Positions 40,413 through 49,381 of a stretch of 64,000 bases of DNA are shown in pieces (position 1 is the stretch's first letter; the number at the start of each line of letters is the position of its first letter). The notes under the pieces were generated by a model. It had not been told where the DNA came from. It ran no database searches and saw only the letters and a program-made list of their open reading frames with translations. The stretch comes from Pseudomonas sp. FEN. Lineage in GTDB: Bacteria; Pseudomonadota; Gammaproteobacteria; Pseudomonadales; Pseudomonadaceae. The position numbers were made by a program, and so were the translations under genes. The DNA is taken from the NCBI RefSeq assembly GCF_904067045.1, contig NZ_CAJFDC010000036.1, positions 186,001 through 250,000 on the forward strand. Direction: 5' to 3'.

Positions 40413-42614
40413 ATGAGCAGCGAAGAAGTCGAACGCTGGAAAGAGAAATACCTTAAGAGCATCGAACAACAGGAAAAGCTCGAGCGTCGCTGGGACGCTC
40501 GTCTGGACCTGCTTCGCCGTGGGCTGGTGCGCAGCACCCTGGCGGCGGAAGGAACCGACCGCGCGGTCGACCTGTGCATGAAGGAAATGCGCGATATCGT
40601 GCGCAGCGACGATATGGACGGCGCCCTGGCGGCCCTGTTGCCACGGCTGGAAAAGGCCGTGCTCGACTCCGAACAGCGCCGCGAGACCCGTGCCGAACAG
40701 GTGAGCACGGCGTTGACCGCGCTGGTGACCCAGTTGCAATCCCTGCCGTTGCCCCGTGAGGTCAGGCGGCCGCTGAAGAACTTCGCCAAGCAGCTTGAGG
40801 GGCGTGTCGGCCAGGCGCGGGAAATCCCGTTGTTGCTCAGCGAGCTCAGCAGCCTGCAAAACAAGGCGCTGGCGCAGCTTGAGCAACCGACTGAACCGGC
40901 TCGTCCCGGTCTGTTGCAACGACTGTTCGGCGGCAAGGAGGCCGGGCAGGAAGCCACGGCAGATCACCCGCCGGTTGCGCCTGCCAGACCCGAAGAGGTT
41001 CCGGCCCAGGTGCTTGATTCCACGGCGCATGAATCCGAGACCCAGGAGGGTGAGCCAGTTCACGCGCCCGCGCCTGTGCCGGCACCTGTCATGGCAGCGG
41101 CTGTCGCGCCCACGACTGTGTCTACCCCTGTGGGCCCAGCTGACGCTACGGCGTCAGTCGGGCCCGAATCGCCTCGGTCAACGCCAGCCGATATCGAGTC
41201 CGAGGTGCCACCACCGGTCGCGCCTGTCGATGTCGTTGCCTATGCGCCCCCGGTGGTGCAGCCGGAGCCGTCGGCCCTGGCTGGCGAACCGCCGTCTGAA
41301 GCCCTGCCCGCGACTCCGGCCAGCGAGGAACAGCGGCCGCTGTTGTCGGTACCGGATGCTGGGCCCAGCGTGCCGCCGTCGGTGCCCGCGCCCGTCATCG
41401 AGGCGACAGCCTCGCCTGAAGTGCTGGCCCCTGTGGTTCATCTCGCGCCCACGCTGTTTATCGACAGCCTGCCATTACCGTCGGTGATGGCTGAAGCGCT
41501 GGCGGCCGTCGACCCGGAGTACCCGGAACCGGATGTCCTGTTTGCCTTGCCCGAATCCCCCGAGCCGTCCTACAGCTCGGTGGCCGAACATATCGAGTCG
41601 ACACTGCTTGGCCTGCTCGATGACCTCACGCTTCCCGAGCGTCACCAGGCCCACGCCGAGGCCATGCGCCAGCGCCTCGAACATGGGTTGAACTGGTACG
41701 AATTGCTGCCGATCCTCGATGATCTGGCCGTGTTGATGCTGGCGATCAACGACAGCGGCCAGCGTGATTTCGAGGCCTACCTCAAGCAACTCAACGAACG
41801 CCTGGAGTCGTTCCAGAGCAACCTGCAGGCGGCCAGCGCCGGCCACGCCGAGGGGCGTACGGCGGCGAATGAACTGCACAGCCAACTGCGCGAGCATGTC
41901 GATGGGCTGCAAAGCAGCGTGCAGGATGCCGCGGACCTGGACAGCCTCAAGCATGTCCTGGAAAACCGCCTCGAAGGGTTGCTGGGCACCATGGATCAGC
42001 ACCAGCAGCAACGGGCCATCCGCGAACAGGAGGTTGCCGTGCGCCTGCAAAGCCTTGCCGAGCGCGTGGCGCATATGGAGAAAGAGGCCCAGGGCTATCG
42101 CGATCATCTTGAAGAGCAGCGCCAGAAAGCCCTGGTCGATCCGTTGACCGGCCTACCCAATCGCGCGGCCTGGAGCGAACGCCTGGAGCAGGAAATGGCG
42201 CAGTGGCAGCAGCATGGCAACACCTTGTTGATCGCCATGCTCGATCTCGACCACTTCAAGCGCATCAACGACAACTATGGCCACCTGGCCGGCGACAAGG
42301 TACTGAAAATCATTGCCGGCGAGCTGCGCAAGCGCCTGCGCTCGGGGGATTTCATTGCCCGTTTCGGCGGTGAGGAGTTTGTCCTGTTGGTGCCCAATAC
42401 CCCGATCAGCGCCGGACTCAAGTTGGCCGAGACCTTGCGCACGGCCATTGAGGCCTGTCCGTTCCACTTCAAGGGCGAGCGCGTGACGATCACGGTGTCG
42501 GTCGGTTTGTCGGCGTTCAGGACTGGCGAGCGCGGCGACCATGCGCTCAAACGAGCCGATGAGGCGCTTTACCGGGCCAAGAATGCCGGGCGCAATCGTG
42601 TCGAACAGGGCTGA
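40413..42614 (+). CDS. GGDEF diguanylate cyclase (DgcH/PA5487-like)
   Basis: A 733-residue enzyme making cyclic di-GMP. The C-terminal GGDEF domain (about 570-733) has the active-site GGEEF in ARFGGEEFVLLVPN and an upstream inhibitory I-site RSGD, five residues before it, so product inhibition should operate. The N-terminal 160 residues are helical, then a Pro/Ala/Val-rich stretch of about 200 residues (APVPAPVMAAAVAPTT and so on) acts as a flexible linker, and a helical/coiled-coil region (about 390-560) precedes the catalytic domain. No membrane helix or signal peptide, so it is cytosolic. It corresponds by position to PA5487 of P. aeruginosa. Confidence 0.93.
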   Translation: MSSEEVERWKEKYLKSIEQQEKLERRWDARLDLLRRGLVRSTLAAEGTDRAVDLCMKEMRDIVRSDDMDGALAALLPRLEKAVLDSEQRRETRAEQVSTALTALVTQLQSLPLPREVRRPLKNFAKQLEGRVGQAREIPLLLSELSSLQNKALAQLEQPTEPARPGLLQRLFGGKEAGQEATADHPPVAPARPEEVPAQVLDSTAHESETQEGEPVHAPAPVPAPVMAAAVAPTTVSTPVGPADATASVGPESPRSTPADIESEVPPPVAPVDVVAYAPPVVQPEPSALAGEPPSEALPATPASEEQRPLLSVPDAGPSVPPSVPAPVIEATASPEVLAPVVHLAPTLFIDSLPLPSVMAEALAAVDPEYPEPDVLFALPESPEPSYSSVAEHIESTLLGLLDDLTLPERHQAHAEAMRQRLEHGLNWYELLPILDDLAVLMLAINDSGQRDFEAYLKQLNERLESFQSNLQAASAGHAEGRTAANELHSQLREHVDGLQSSVQDAADLDSLKHVLENRLEGLLGTMDQHQQQRAIREQEVAVRLQSLAERVAHMEKEAQGYRDHLEEQRQKALVDPLTGLPNRAAWSERLEQEMAQWQQHGNTLLIAMLDLDHFKRINDNYGHLAGDKVLKIIAGELRKRLRSGDFIARFGGEEFVLLVPNTPISAGLKLAETLRTAIEACPFHFKGERVTITVSVGLSAFRTGERGDHALKRADEALYRAKNAGRNRVEQG

Positions 42615-42629
42615 GCAAACGGCGGACCC

Positions 42630-42702
42630 TGTCGGAGCCGGCTTGCCGGCGATAGTGGCGGCAAGGCTGGCATCGTCGTTTCTGGCAAGCCCGTTGCCAC
42701 AA
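42630..42702. repeat. Diverged REP-like pair after the cyclase gene
   Basis: TGTCGGAGCCGGCTTGCCGGCGAT at the left, with GGCAAGCCCGTTGCCAC at the right as a rough inverse. A mixed, degenerate pair of the two REP families. Confidence 0.6.
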
Positions 42703-42790
42703 GTTGCATCAGGTAACAGTGCTTTGGCCGCAGTTGAGTCCGCCAGTACGTTATGCTGTCGCGTTACTGTCTTCGTTTGTTGCCGCTGCC

Positions 42791-43570
42791 ATGAAACTGC
42801 TCCCCCTGCTTCTTTCCATCCTGCTGCTGGCGGGCTGCGCCAGCGGCCCGCGTCTCGACACCAGCCACCCGTCGGTCAACTACGATAATCGCGTGCAGTT
42901 CGTGGTTCTTCACTACACCTCGGCGAACATGGAAAACTCGCTGCGATTGTTGACCCATGGCCAGGTCAGCAGCCATTACCTGATCGGCGACGATAATCGC
43001 GCCACCCTCTACAAGCTGGTGGACGAGAGCCAGCGTGCCTGGCACGCCGGGGAAAGCGAGTGGCTGGGGCGTACCTGGCTGAACTCCAGCTCCATTGGCA
43101 TTGAAATCGTCAACCCGGGCTTCCGCGATACGCCCAGCGGACGTGTCTGGTATCCCTATAGCGAAGCGCAGATCCAGGCGCTGATCGTCCTGCTCAAGGA
43201 CATCGTCAAACGCAATCGTATCGAGCCGGGCAATATCATCGGTCATAGCGATATCGCCCCGTTGCGCAAGCAGGACCCGGGACCGTTGATGCCCTGGAAG
43301 CGCCTGGCGGCGCAAGGGTTGGGAGTGTGGCCTGACGAACAGGCGGTCGCTCGGTTGCAAAATGCCTATGCCGCCGAACTGCCGAGCATCACCTGGTTCC
43401 AGCAGCAGCTCAAGCGTCTGGGCTATACCACGCCACAAACCGGCGAACTGGATGTTGCCACGCGCCATGTGCTCGCGGCGTTCCAGATGCACTTCCGGCC
43501 CGCGCGCTTCGACGGTCTGCCGGATGCGCAAAGTGCCGCGATCCTTCAGGTGCTCAATCAGTCAAAATAA
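42791..43570 (+). CDS. ampDh2: Lipoprotein N-acetylmuramoyl-L-alanine amidase (AmpDh2 type)
   Basis: A 259-residue peptidoglycan amidase of the Amidase_2/AmpD family, anchored to the envelope: lipobox LLLAGC gives lipid-Cys16. Zinc-site motifs are VVLHYTS and GHSDIAPLRKQDPG. After about residue 185 a peptidoglycan-binding-like helical domain follows (QQLKRLGYTTPQTGELD). P. aeruginosa AmpDh2 is the periplasmic homologue. It cuts the amide bond between muramic acid and the peptide stem. Confidence 0.92.
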   Translation: MKLLPLLLSILLLAGCASGPRLDTSHPSVNYDNRVQFVVLHYTSANMENSLRLLTHGQVSSHYLIGDDNRATLYKLVDESQRAWHAGESEWLGRTWLNSSSIGIEIVNPGFRDTPSGRVWYPYSEAQIQALIVLLKDIVKRNRIEPGNIIGHSDIAPLRKQDPGPLMPWKRLAAQGLGVWPDEQAVARLQNAYAAELPSITWFQQQLKRLGYTTPQTGELDVATRHVLAAFQMHFRPARFDGLPDAQSAAILQVLNQSK

Positions 43571-43646
43571 CGTCACCGCCGGACGGTCAGCGCCAATTTG
43601 CCAATCTGTTGCTATAACTCATTGGTAAGTCTTCGGATGTTCCCTG

Positions 43647-45260
43647 ATGCCGGCTCGTGAGACGTTGCGCTCCTGGTTCCATCGTCCCTGGTCGTTGGCA
43701 TTGCTGGCGGCCCTGCTCAGTGCCGCTCTTTTGTTGGCCGGTAGCCTGGGGGTGGCAATGCACCAGGTCAGGCAGCAGGAAAGCGAACAGATGAATGCCC
43801 AGGGGCAGCGTTTCCTGGAGCGGCTGGAACAACTTTTCGGGCAACTGCGTGAGGGGCTCGACCAGTTGGAAGCCCAGCCCTTGCGCGACTGCAGCCCGGC
43901 CATGACCGAGACCTTGCAGAAACTGAGCTTCAACTACCGCTTTGTCTACGAAGCCTTCTATGTCGACAGCGTCCAGTCCTGTTCCAACTGGCCTGGCCAG
44001 GATGGCCATGTGACCTCCCGGGTGCCGGATATCCGTGGGCCGACCTACAGTTATTGGCTCAATACCTCGGCTCAGCCCAATGACAACCTGGCCACCCTGA
44101 TGCTCGGTCGCGGGCACTTCCGGGTGGCCACCTCCCGTGGGCATTTGAGCGATGTAGTGGAGTTGCCGCCGGGGGCCAGCCTGCTGGTGGTGGTCGATCA
44201 TGGCCGGCGGGCGATTCCGGTGCTGGGACCGGCGCAGGTCTGGCCTCCTCCGGGCTGGCCGCCGAAAAGGCCCGACCCGTTGGTGATCACGGCGAATGAA
44301 TTGATTTATCGCATGCCGACCCGGACACCGGAATACCAACTGATGATGGTGGCCCCGCGTGAGGCCATGCCACTGCCGATCGATCCGCTGTGGTGGTGGC
44401 TGCTGTCGGTGAGCCTGCTGATTGCCTGCTGCATCGGCGGCCTGACCTGGCAGCTGGCTCGGCAGCGGCAGTCGCTCAATGGCGAGCTGCAAGGAGCGCT
44501 GCGCCGTGGTGAGTTTCAGGTGTTGTATCAACCGATCTTCGACCTGGGCAGCCGGCATTGTGTCGGTGCCGAAGCCTTGATCCGCTGGCGCCGGCCGGAT
44601 GGCACGCTGACCAGCCCCGACCTGTTCATTCCCTTGGCGGAAGACACCGGACAGATCCGCCAGATCACCGATTTCGTCCTGCAACGGTTATTGGACCAGC
44701 TGGGTCAGCTGTTGCGGGCCAATCCGCAATTGTATATCTCGGTGAACCTGGCGGCCTGTGATGTCATGGTGCCGCGTATCGGCGAAGTGATTGCCGACCT
44801 GCTGCGCTTGCACCGGGTCAGTGCCCGGCAGATCGCCTTCGAAGTCACCGAGCGCGGGCTGATCGACGTGGTGGTGGCCCGGGACAATCTGCAGGCCCTG
44901 CGCAATCTTGGCCATCAAGTGCTGATCGACGACTTCGGTACCGGCTATTGCAGCCTGGCCTACCTGCAGACACTGCCGGTGGACTGCCTGAAGATCGACA
45001 AAGCCTTCATTGATGCCCTGGGCCATGATGCCGCCAGCAGCGGTGTGGCGCCGCATATCATCCGCATGGCCCATGCGCTGCACTTGCGGGTGATTGCCGA
45101 GGGGATCGAGTCCGAGCACCAGGCTGTGTTGCTCAGCAGTGAAGGCGTCAGTTACGGCCAGGGTTGGCTGTTCGCCCGGGCGCTGACGGCGGTGCAGTTC
45201 GTCGAATTGATCACCCGCGGTCGACGCCTGGCCACGCGCCGCCTGGACGATGAAGCCTAG
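43647..45260 (+). CDS. CSS-motif EAL-domain c-di-GMP phosphodiesterase
   Basis: A 537-residue membrane enzyme. Helix 1 (about residues 16-36), a periplasmic CSS-type sensor domain with cysteines in LRDCSPAM and VQSCSNW, helix 2 (about 250-270), then a cytosolic EAL domain. EAL motifs are complete: AEALIRW, the Glu of FEVTERGLID, IDDFGTGYCSL and LKIDKAFID. In E. coli PdeC-type proteins, disulfide formation between the CSS cysteines controls activity, so a link to periplasmic redox state is plausible. Only 76 bases separate it from ampDh2, and the diguanylate cyclase is just before that. Confidence 0.92.
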   Translation: MPARETLRSWFHRPWSLALLAALLSAALLLAGSLGVAMHQVRQQESEQMNAQGQRFLERLEQLFGQLREGLDQLEAQPLRDCSPAMTETLQKLSFNYRFVYEAFYVDSVQSCSNWPGQDGHVTSRVPDIRGPTYSYWLNTSAQPNDNLATLMLGRGHFRVATSRGHLSDVVELPPGASLLVVVDHGRRAIPVLGPAQVWPPPGWPPKRPDPLVITANELIYRMPTRTPEYQLMMVAPREAMPLPIDPLWWWLLSVSLLIACCIGGLTWQLARQRQSLNGELQGALRRGEFQVLYQPIFDLGSRHCVGAEALIRWRRPDGTLTSPDLFIPLAEDTGQIRQITDFVLQRLLDQLGQLLRANPQLYISVNLAACDVMVPRIGEVIADLLRLHRVSARQIAFEVTERGLIDVVVARDNLQALRNLGHQVLIDDFGTGYCSLAYLQTLPVDCLKIDKAFIDALGHDAASSGVAPHIIRMAHALHLRVIAEGIESEHQAVLLSSEGVSYGQGWLFARALTAVQFVELITRGRRLATRRLDDEA

Positions 45261-45271
45261 CCGGACCGGTT

Positions 45272-47050
45272 CTAGAGTGGCAGCGCCATGTAGAACTGCG
45301 TGCCCTGCCCTGGCCGTGAATACACACCCATGCGCCCGCCGTGCAATTGCACGATCTCCTTGCACAGGGCCAGACCGAGGCCGGCGCCGCCTTTCTTGCG
45401 CCCGACCTGGACGAAGGGTTCGAAGATGCGTCCCTGTTGGCCGTAGGCAATCCCCTCGCCGTTGTCTTCGACACTGATGATGACCCGCTCGCCATGGCGC
45501 CGGGCCTGCAAGCGAATCTGCCCGCCCCGGGCGGTATGGCGCAGGGCGTTGTCCAGCAAGTTGTCGAGTACTCGCTCCAGTTGCTGTTGATCGGCAGGCA
45601 GGCGTGGCAAGGGCGGCTGCAGCTCCACCTGCAGGTCGATCCCCTGGCTGAGGGCTCGTTCGGCAACGCGCAGGCGGCTCGCTTCCAGCAGTGGCTCGAT
45701 ATCGCAGGGCTCCATGGACAACTTCTGCAGGCCGTTCTGGTAACGGGAGAAATTCAGCAGATCGTTGATCAATTGCATCAGCCGCTGCATTTCTTCATTG
45801 ACGGTATTCAGCAAGTCCGCCTCTCGCGACTCGCTGTCGAAATGTACGCGTTCCTGCAACAGGCCGAACGCCATGTGCATGCCGGTGACCGGCGTGCGCA
45901 GTTCGTGGGAGGCGCGCAGGACGAACTCGCTGCGCACCCGCTCGAAAGCCCGTTGCTCGGTGACATCGTGCAGCACCATCACGGCTCCGAGAATATGCCC
46001 TCGGGTATGGCTGACCGGTGTCAGGCTGTAGGTCAGCAGGCGGCTTTCGCCTTCGACCTCGACCTCAAGGTCTTCCGGGGCCCGTTCCAGGCTGGCGCCG
46101 TGCAGGATCAATTGCAGTTGTTCGTCCAGCTCGGGCCGTTGCAATGCCAGGCCAAGGCGCTGGCCGAGGCGGTCGCCGTCCCAGCCCAGCTGTCGCTGTG
46201 CCACCGGGTTGAGGTGTTCCAGGCGGCCCTCGCGGTCAATGATCAGCAGCCCGTCGTCGATGCTGTCGAGCACGGCCTGCAAGCGTTGCTGGCCAGTCAG
46301 CAATTCGTCGATATTGGTTGCCTGATGCTGGCGCAAGGCCTCGGCCATGATGCCGAAACGGCGAGTCAGCAGGTTCATCTCGGTTGCCGAGGAGATCGGC
46401 AGGGTCACTTCGAAGTCGCCCTGGCCGATCTTGTCCGCCGCCTGGGCCAGGGCCTCGATGGGAGTACCGAATCGGCGGGCGATGCCATGAGCGGTAATAA
46501 AGCCGACGATCAGCACCGCCAGTCCGACAAACCCGAGTAGCCCGGCCACCATCAGCGCCCGCTCGCGGGCATTGTTCTCCGTGGCGCTGATGTTGTCCAA
46601 CGCCTGCTTGTGTTCGGCTATCAGACCGTTGCGCAGGGCATTGAAGCTGTCGCTGAACTCCTCGGTGCTGCCACTGCCGTCGCGTGAGCGGGCGAAGGCC
46701 CGCAGGAACTGCTCGTAGTCGATTCGCGCCTGGGCAAAGCCGCTGCGGACGTCGCTGCTCTGCTCATGAGTGATGCCTTCGTGAAGCAGTTGCAGGTAGT
46801 GCTCACGCGCGGCCTCGAGCGCGGTCTGGTCGGCTTTGTCGCTGAGCATGAGGATCAACTGGTCGTCCAGGCTCTGGCGCAGCTTGAGGTCCAGGTCCAG
46901 GGTAATGAAGTTGTCGCTGATCAGCGATTCCTGGGTCGTGGCCATCTGCATCACGCTGACCAGGCCCAGCATCAGGCCCAGCAATGCGACGGTGATCAGC
47001 GCCGAAATACTCAGGAAGAGCCGAGTGCGCAGCTTCATCGCGAGTTTCAT
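45272..47050 (-). CDS. kinB: Alginate-associated sensor kinase KinB
   Basis: A 592-residue membrane histidine kinase. Two membrane helices (about 12-34 and 165-188) enclose a helical periplasmic domain; then HAMP (about 188-240), PAS (about 255-365), HisKA with the phospho-acceptor His382 in RASHELRTP, and an HATPase domain ending QFYMALPL. KinB is the cognate kinase/phosphatase of AlgB. It starts 10 bases after algB, as in the algB-kinB operon of P. aeruginosa, and is convergent with the EAL gene. Confidence 0.94.
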   Translation of the reverse strand: MKLAMKLRTRLFLSISALITVALLGLMLGLVSVMQMATTQESLISDNFITLDLDLKLRQSLDDQLILMLSDKADQTALEAAREHYLQLLHEGITHEQSSDVRSGFAQARIDYEQFLRAFARSRDGSGSTEEFSDSFNALRNGLIAEHKQALDNISATENNARERALMVAGLLGFVGLAVLIVGFITAHGIARRFGTPIEALAQAADKIGQGDFEVTLPISSATEMNLLTRRFGIMAEALRQHQATNIDELLTGQQRLQAVLDSIDDGLLIIDREGRLEHLNPVAQRQLGWDGDRLGQRLGLALQRPELDEQLQLILHGASLERAPEDLEVEVEGESRLLTYSLTPVSHTRGHILGAVMVLHDVTEQRAFERVRSEFVLRASHELRTPVTGMHMAFGLLQERVHFDSESREADLLNTVNEEMQRLMQLINDLLNFSRYQNGLQKLSMEPCDIEPLLEASRLRVAERALSQGIDLQVELQPPLPRLPADQQQLERVLDNLLDNALRHTARGGQIRLQARRHGERVIISVEDNGEGIAYGQQGRIFEPFVQVGRKKGGAGLGLALCKEIVQLHGGRMGVYSRPGQGTQFYMALPL

Positions 47051-47060
47051 GCGGCGTTAC

Positions 47061-48407
47061 TCACAGGTTGTACTGTTTGCGTTTGCGGTACAGCGTCGAG
47101 GCGTCGATGCCCAGTGTCCTGGCGGCCTGGTCGAGGGTATCGCTGGTGGCCAGTACCGCGCCGATATGGGCCTTTTCCAGTTCGTCCAGGCTCAGGGCGG
47201 CGCCGATACGCGGTGCGCTGTTGGCTGGTTGCTCGGCCATGCCCAGGTGGCTGATCTCTACCCGCTCCTGGGGGCAGATGATGCTGGCGCGTTCGACCAC
47301 ATTGCGCAGTTCGCGGATATTGCCCGGCCAGCGGTAATTGAGCAGGGCTTCGCGGGCCTCATCGCCGAACACGCGGGCCGGTCGGGCGTATTCCTTGACG
47401 AAGCGCGCGAGGAAGCGATCGGCGAGCATCAGGATGTCTTCGCTGCGCTCGCGCAGGGGCGGCAGGTGCAGGGTGATGACGTTCAGGCGATAGAGCAGGT
47501 CCTCGCGAAAACGCCCATCGCGGACCATGTCCTCGAGGTTGAGGTTGGTGGCGGCGAGGATTCGCACATCGGCGCGGCGTGTCACCGGATCGCCCACGCG
47601 TTCGTACTCCTTGTCCTGGATAAAACGCAGCAACTTGGGTTGCAGGGTCAGGGGAAAGTCGCCGATTTCGTCGAGGAACAAGGTGCCGCCATCGGCCTGG
47701 TTGACTCGACCCAAGGTGCTTTCGCTGGCGCCGGTGAAGGCTCCACGGCTGTGCCCGAACAGCTCGCTTTCCATCAGTTCGGCGGTCAGGGACGGGCAGT
47801 TGATGGTCACGCAGGACTTTTTCGCCCGCTTGCTCCAGCCGTGGATGGCGCGGGCCAATTCACCCTTGCCGGTGCCTGACTCGCCGAGGATCAGAATATT
47901 CGCATCGGTGCCGGCCACCTGGCGCGCGGTTTCCAGCACCGCCATCATCGACGGGCTGTGGGAGTCGAGGCCATCCTTGGGTTGGCGCACCGCGCCTTCC
48001 AGGGCCTCGAGGCGCGCGGACAGTTGCCGCACCTCCAGTTGCTTGGCCGTGGCCAGGCGCAGTTGGTCCGGGCTGCACGGCTTGACCAGGTAATCGGCGG
48101 CACCGGCCTGGATGGCATCGACCGCGGTGTCCACGGCGGAATGGGCGGTGACGATGACCACGCGCATCCAGGGCGCCTGGATGCGCATCTGGGCCAGCAC
48201 ATCGAGGCCATTGTCTTCCCCCAGCCGCAGGTCGAGGAAACACAGGTCGAACACCTGGCGCTGCAGCAAGGTGTCGGCCTGGGCCGCGCTGTTCGCCGTG
48301 GCGACGGTATAGCCCTCGTCCTCCAGGCAGTAGCGGAAGGTGCGGAGAATGGCTGATTCATCATCTACCAGCAGAATACGGCCTTGATGTTCTGTGGCTG
48401 ACTCCAT
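47061..48407 (-). CDS. algB: Alginate response regulator AlgB (NtrC subfamily)
   Basis: A 448-residue two-component activator. Receiver domain 1-125 with Asp15/Asp16 and phospho-acceptor Asp59 (FLDLRLG); AAA+ domain (about 140-375) with Walker A GESGTGKGE and the sigma-54 contact GAFTGA; C-terminal Fis helix-turn-helix (AARTLGIDASTLYRKRKQY). AlgB directly activates algD for alginate. The ATG at 48407 follows AAAGGAG on the minus strand. It is divergent from a small membrane-protein gene through a 448-base region with repeats and a sigma-54-like promoter. Confidence 0.95.
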   Translation of the reverse strand: MESATEHQGRILLVDDESAILRTFRYCLEDEGYTVATANSAAQADTLLQRQVFDLCFLDLRLGEDNGLDVLAQMRIQAPWMRVVIVTAHSAVDTAVDAIQAGAADYLVKPCSPDQLRLATAKQLEVRQLSARLEALEGAVRQPKDGLDSHSPSMMAVLETARQVAGTDANILILGESGTGKGELARAIHGWSKRAKKSCVTINCPSLTAELMESELFGHSRGAFTGASESTLGRVNQADGGTLFLDEIGDFPLTLQPKLLRFIQDKEYERVGDPVTRRADVRILAATNLNLEDMVRDGRFREDLLYRLNVITLHLPPLRERSEDILMLADRFLARFVKEYARPARVFGDEAREALLNYRWPGNIRELRNVVERASIICPQERVEISHLGMAEQPANSAPRIGAALSLDELEKAHIGAVLATSDTLDQAARTLGIDASTLYRKRKQYNL

Positions 48408-48546
48408 CGCCCGCGCTCCTTTAGTAAAAGTTTCCAGTCGTTCCCGGAAAAATCCGGCGTATTAAAGAGCTGATTCTGGTTGACCCGATAACAAGCAGGG
48501 TAACGGTCTCTGCCCCCGATTGCTAACCCGCTGATTTGGGGAATTT

Positions 48547-48637
48547 TTTAGGCTCTTTTCTTCCGACAGTTGTGCTCTCAGCTAATTCCTACGGATTTCT
48601 TACTGATTATTCGTGAGTTTAGGCTCTTTCCTACTGA
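48547..48637. promoter_or_regulatory. Repeat array in the algB divergent region (possible enhancer)
   Basis: TTTAGGCTCTTT occurs at 48547-48558 and again at 48618-48629. Each copy runs into a TTCYTACKGA-like decamer; in all, related decamers lie at 48558, 48586, 48597 and 48628, the last three spaced 11 and 31 bases apart, close to whole helical turns. The surroundings are AT-rich. The layout is that of a multi-site binding region 110-200 bases before the sigma-54-like promoter. The binding protein is not known; AlgB is the obvious local candidate. Confidence 0.5.
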
Positions 48638-48750
48638 CTCATCGTGCAATACGCACGACCGTATACCGGGCATCGTGCAGGATGCTCGTTCAATAATTTT
48701 TAAGACTCTTCAATTGATTGATTTTGTTGAGTTTTTTATGAATAAAAAAC

Positions 48751-48766
48751 TGGCATGCGGGCTGCA
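48751..48766 (+). promoter_or_regulatory. Sigma-54-like (-24/-12) promoter
   Basis: TGGCATGCGGGCTGCA matches TGGCACG-N4-TTGCA at all but two positions with the exact GG to GC spacing. It points toward the small gene starting at 48856, about 80 bases on from the expected start site. Confidence 0.55.
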
Positions 48767-48855
48767 CTGTTCTTCCCAAGAGTATTCCCTGTGACCGGGT
48801 TGGTTCATCTCTCCCGGCGCTGGAATACACATCATTGTGTCGGAGGAGTTTCAGG

Positions 48856-49137
48856 ATGAATCGCCCGCGTGCCACCTACATATATCTCTCGCCAATGCAT
48901 GTGCAGCAAGGACTGTTTGCCGTGCTGGTGCTGCTGGTCACGCTGCTTGCCGGCCAGCAGTTACAACGCTGGAACCAGGCCGGCGTCCGGGTTCCGAGCC
49001 TGCCCGAGCCTGTCATGCAACCAAGCCATTTTCATGCTGGCGCTACCGGCATCATCGATCCGGCCCCTTACCACCTGACATCGGTCGATCAAGCCCAAGA
49101 GCCTGACCAGCCGTTTCAGCCGCGTTGGGTGTTCTAG
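48856..49137 (+). CDS. Small membrane-anchored protein of unknown function (PA5482-like position)
   Basis: A 93-residue protein with one hydrophobic helix (about residues 16-36) and a Pro-rich, His-containing tail (PSLPEPVMQPSHFHAG, then TSVDQAQEPDQPFQPRWVF). A very strong ribosome binding site, GGAGGAG, lies 7 bases before the ATG. I do not recognise a domain. It is divergent from algB and lies before the DUF1328 gene with a gap of 79 bases; the pair may be controlled by the promoter elements upstream. Confidence 0.78.
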   Translation: MNRPRATYIYLSPMHVQQGLFAVLVLLVTLLAGQQLQRWNQAGVRVPSLPEPVMQPSHFHAGATGIIDPAPYHLTSVDQAQEPDQPFQPRWVF

Positions 49138-49216
49138 GCAATAACCGGGCTGTCGGACGCTGGTCCCGGAGCACTAAAGGCTGTACCCCAAAATTCGTCA
49201 GTCGAGGAGAGTCATC

Positions 49217-49381
49217 ATGTTGAGCTGGGCAGTCACATTCCTGATCATTGCCATTGTCGCCGCAGTATTGGGTTTTGGTGGTATCGCCGGTACGGCCACG
49301 GGCATCGCCAAGATTCTCTTTGTCGTGTTCCTGGTGATGTTCGTGGTTTCCTTCCTCTTCGGTCGTCGCGGTCGAGGTTGA
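49217..49381 (+). CDS. DUF1328 (YtjA-like) small membrane protein
   Basis: A 54-residue protein that starts MLSWAVTFLIIAIVAAVLGF and ends FLFGRRGRG, with two hydrophobic helices separated by GGIAGTATG. This is the classic DUF1328 family, often induced by stress in Pseudomonas and enterics. GAGGAGAG lies just before the ATG. Too short to be found by a 60-codon ORF cut-off. Confidence 0.9.
   Translation: MLSWAVTFLIIAIVAAVLGFGGIAGTATGIAKILFVVFLVMFVVSFLFGRRGRG

Noticed and set aside
45272..48407. A sigma-54-independent, non-AlgB identity (generic NtrC/NtrB pair) for this two-component system
   Set aside because: Gene order algB then kinB with a 10-base gap, the Asp59 receiver, GAFTGA and the position after the amidase and cyclase genes all fit AlgB/KinB better.
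48570..48794. 74-codon open frame in the algB divergent region
   Set aside because: No ribosome binding site, no recognisable domain, and it runs through the repeat array and the sigma-54-like promoter.
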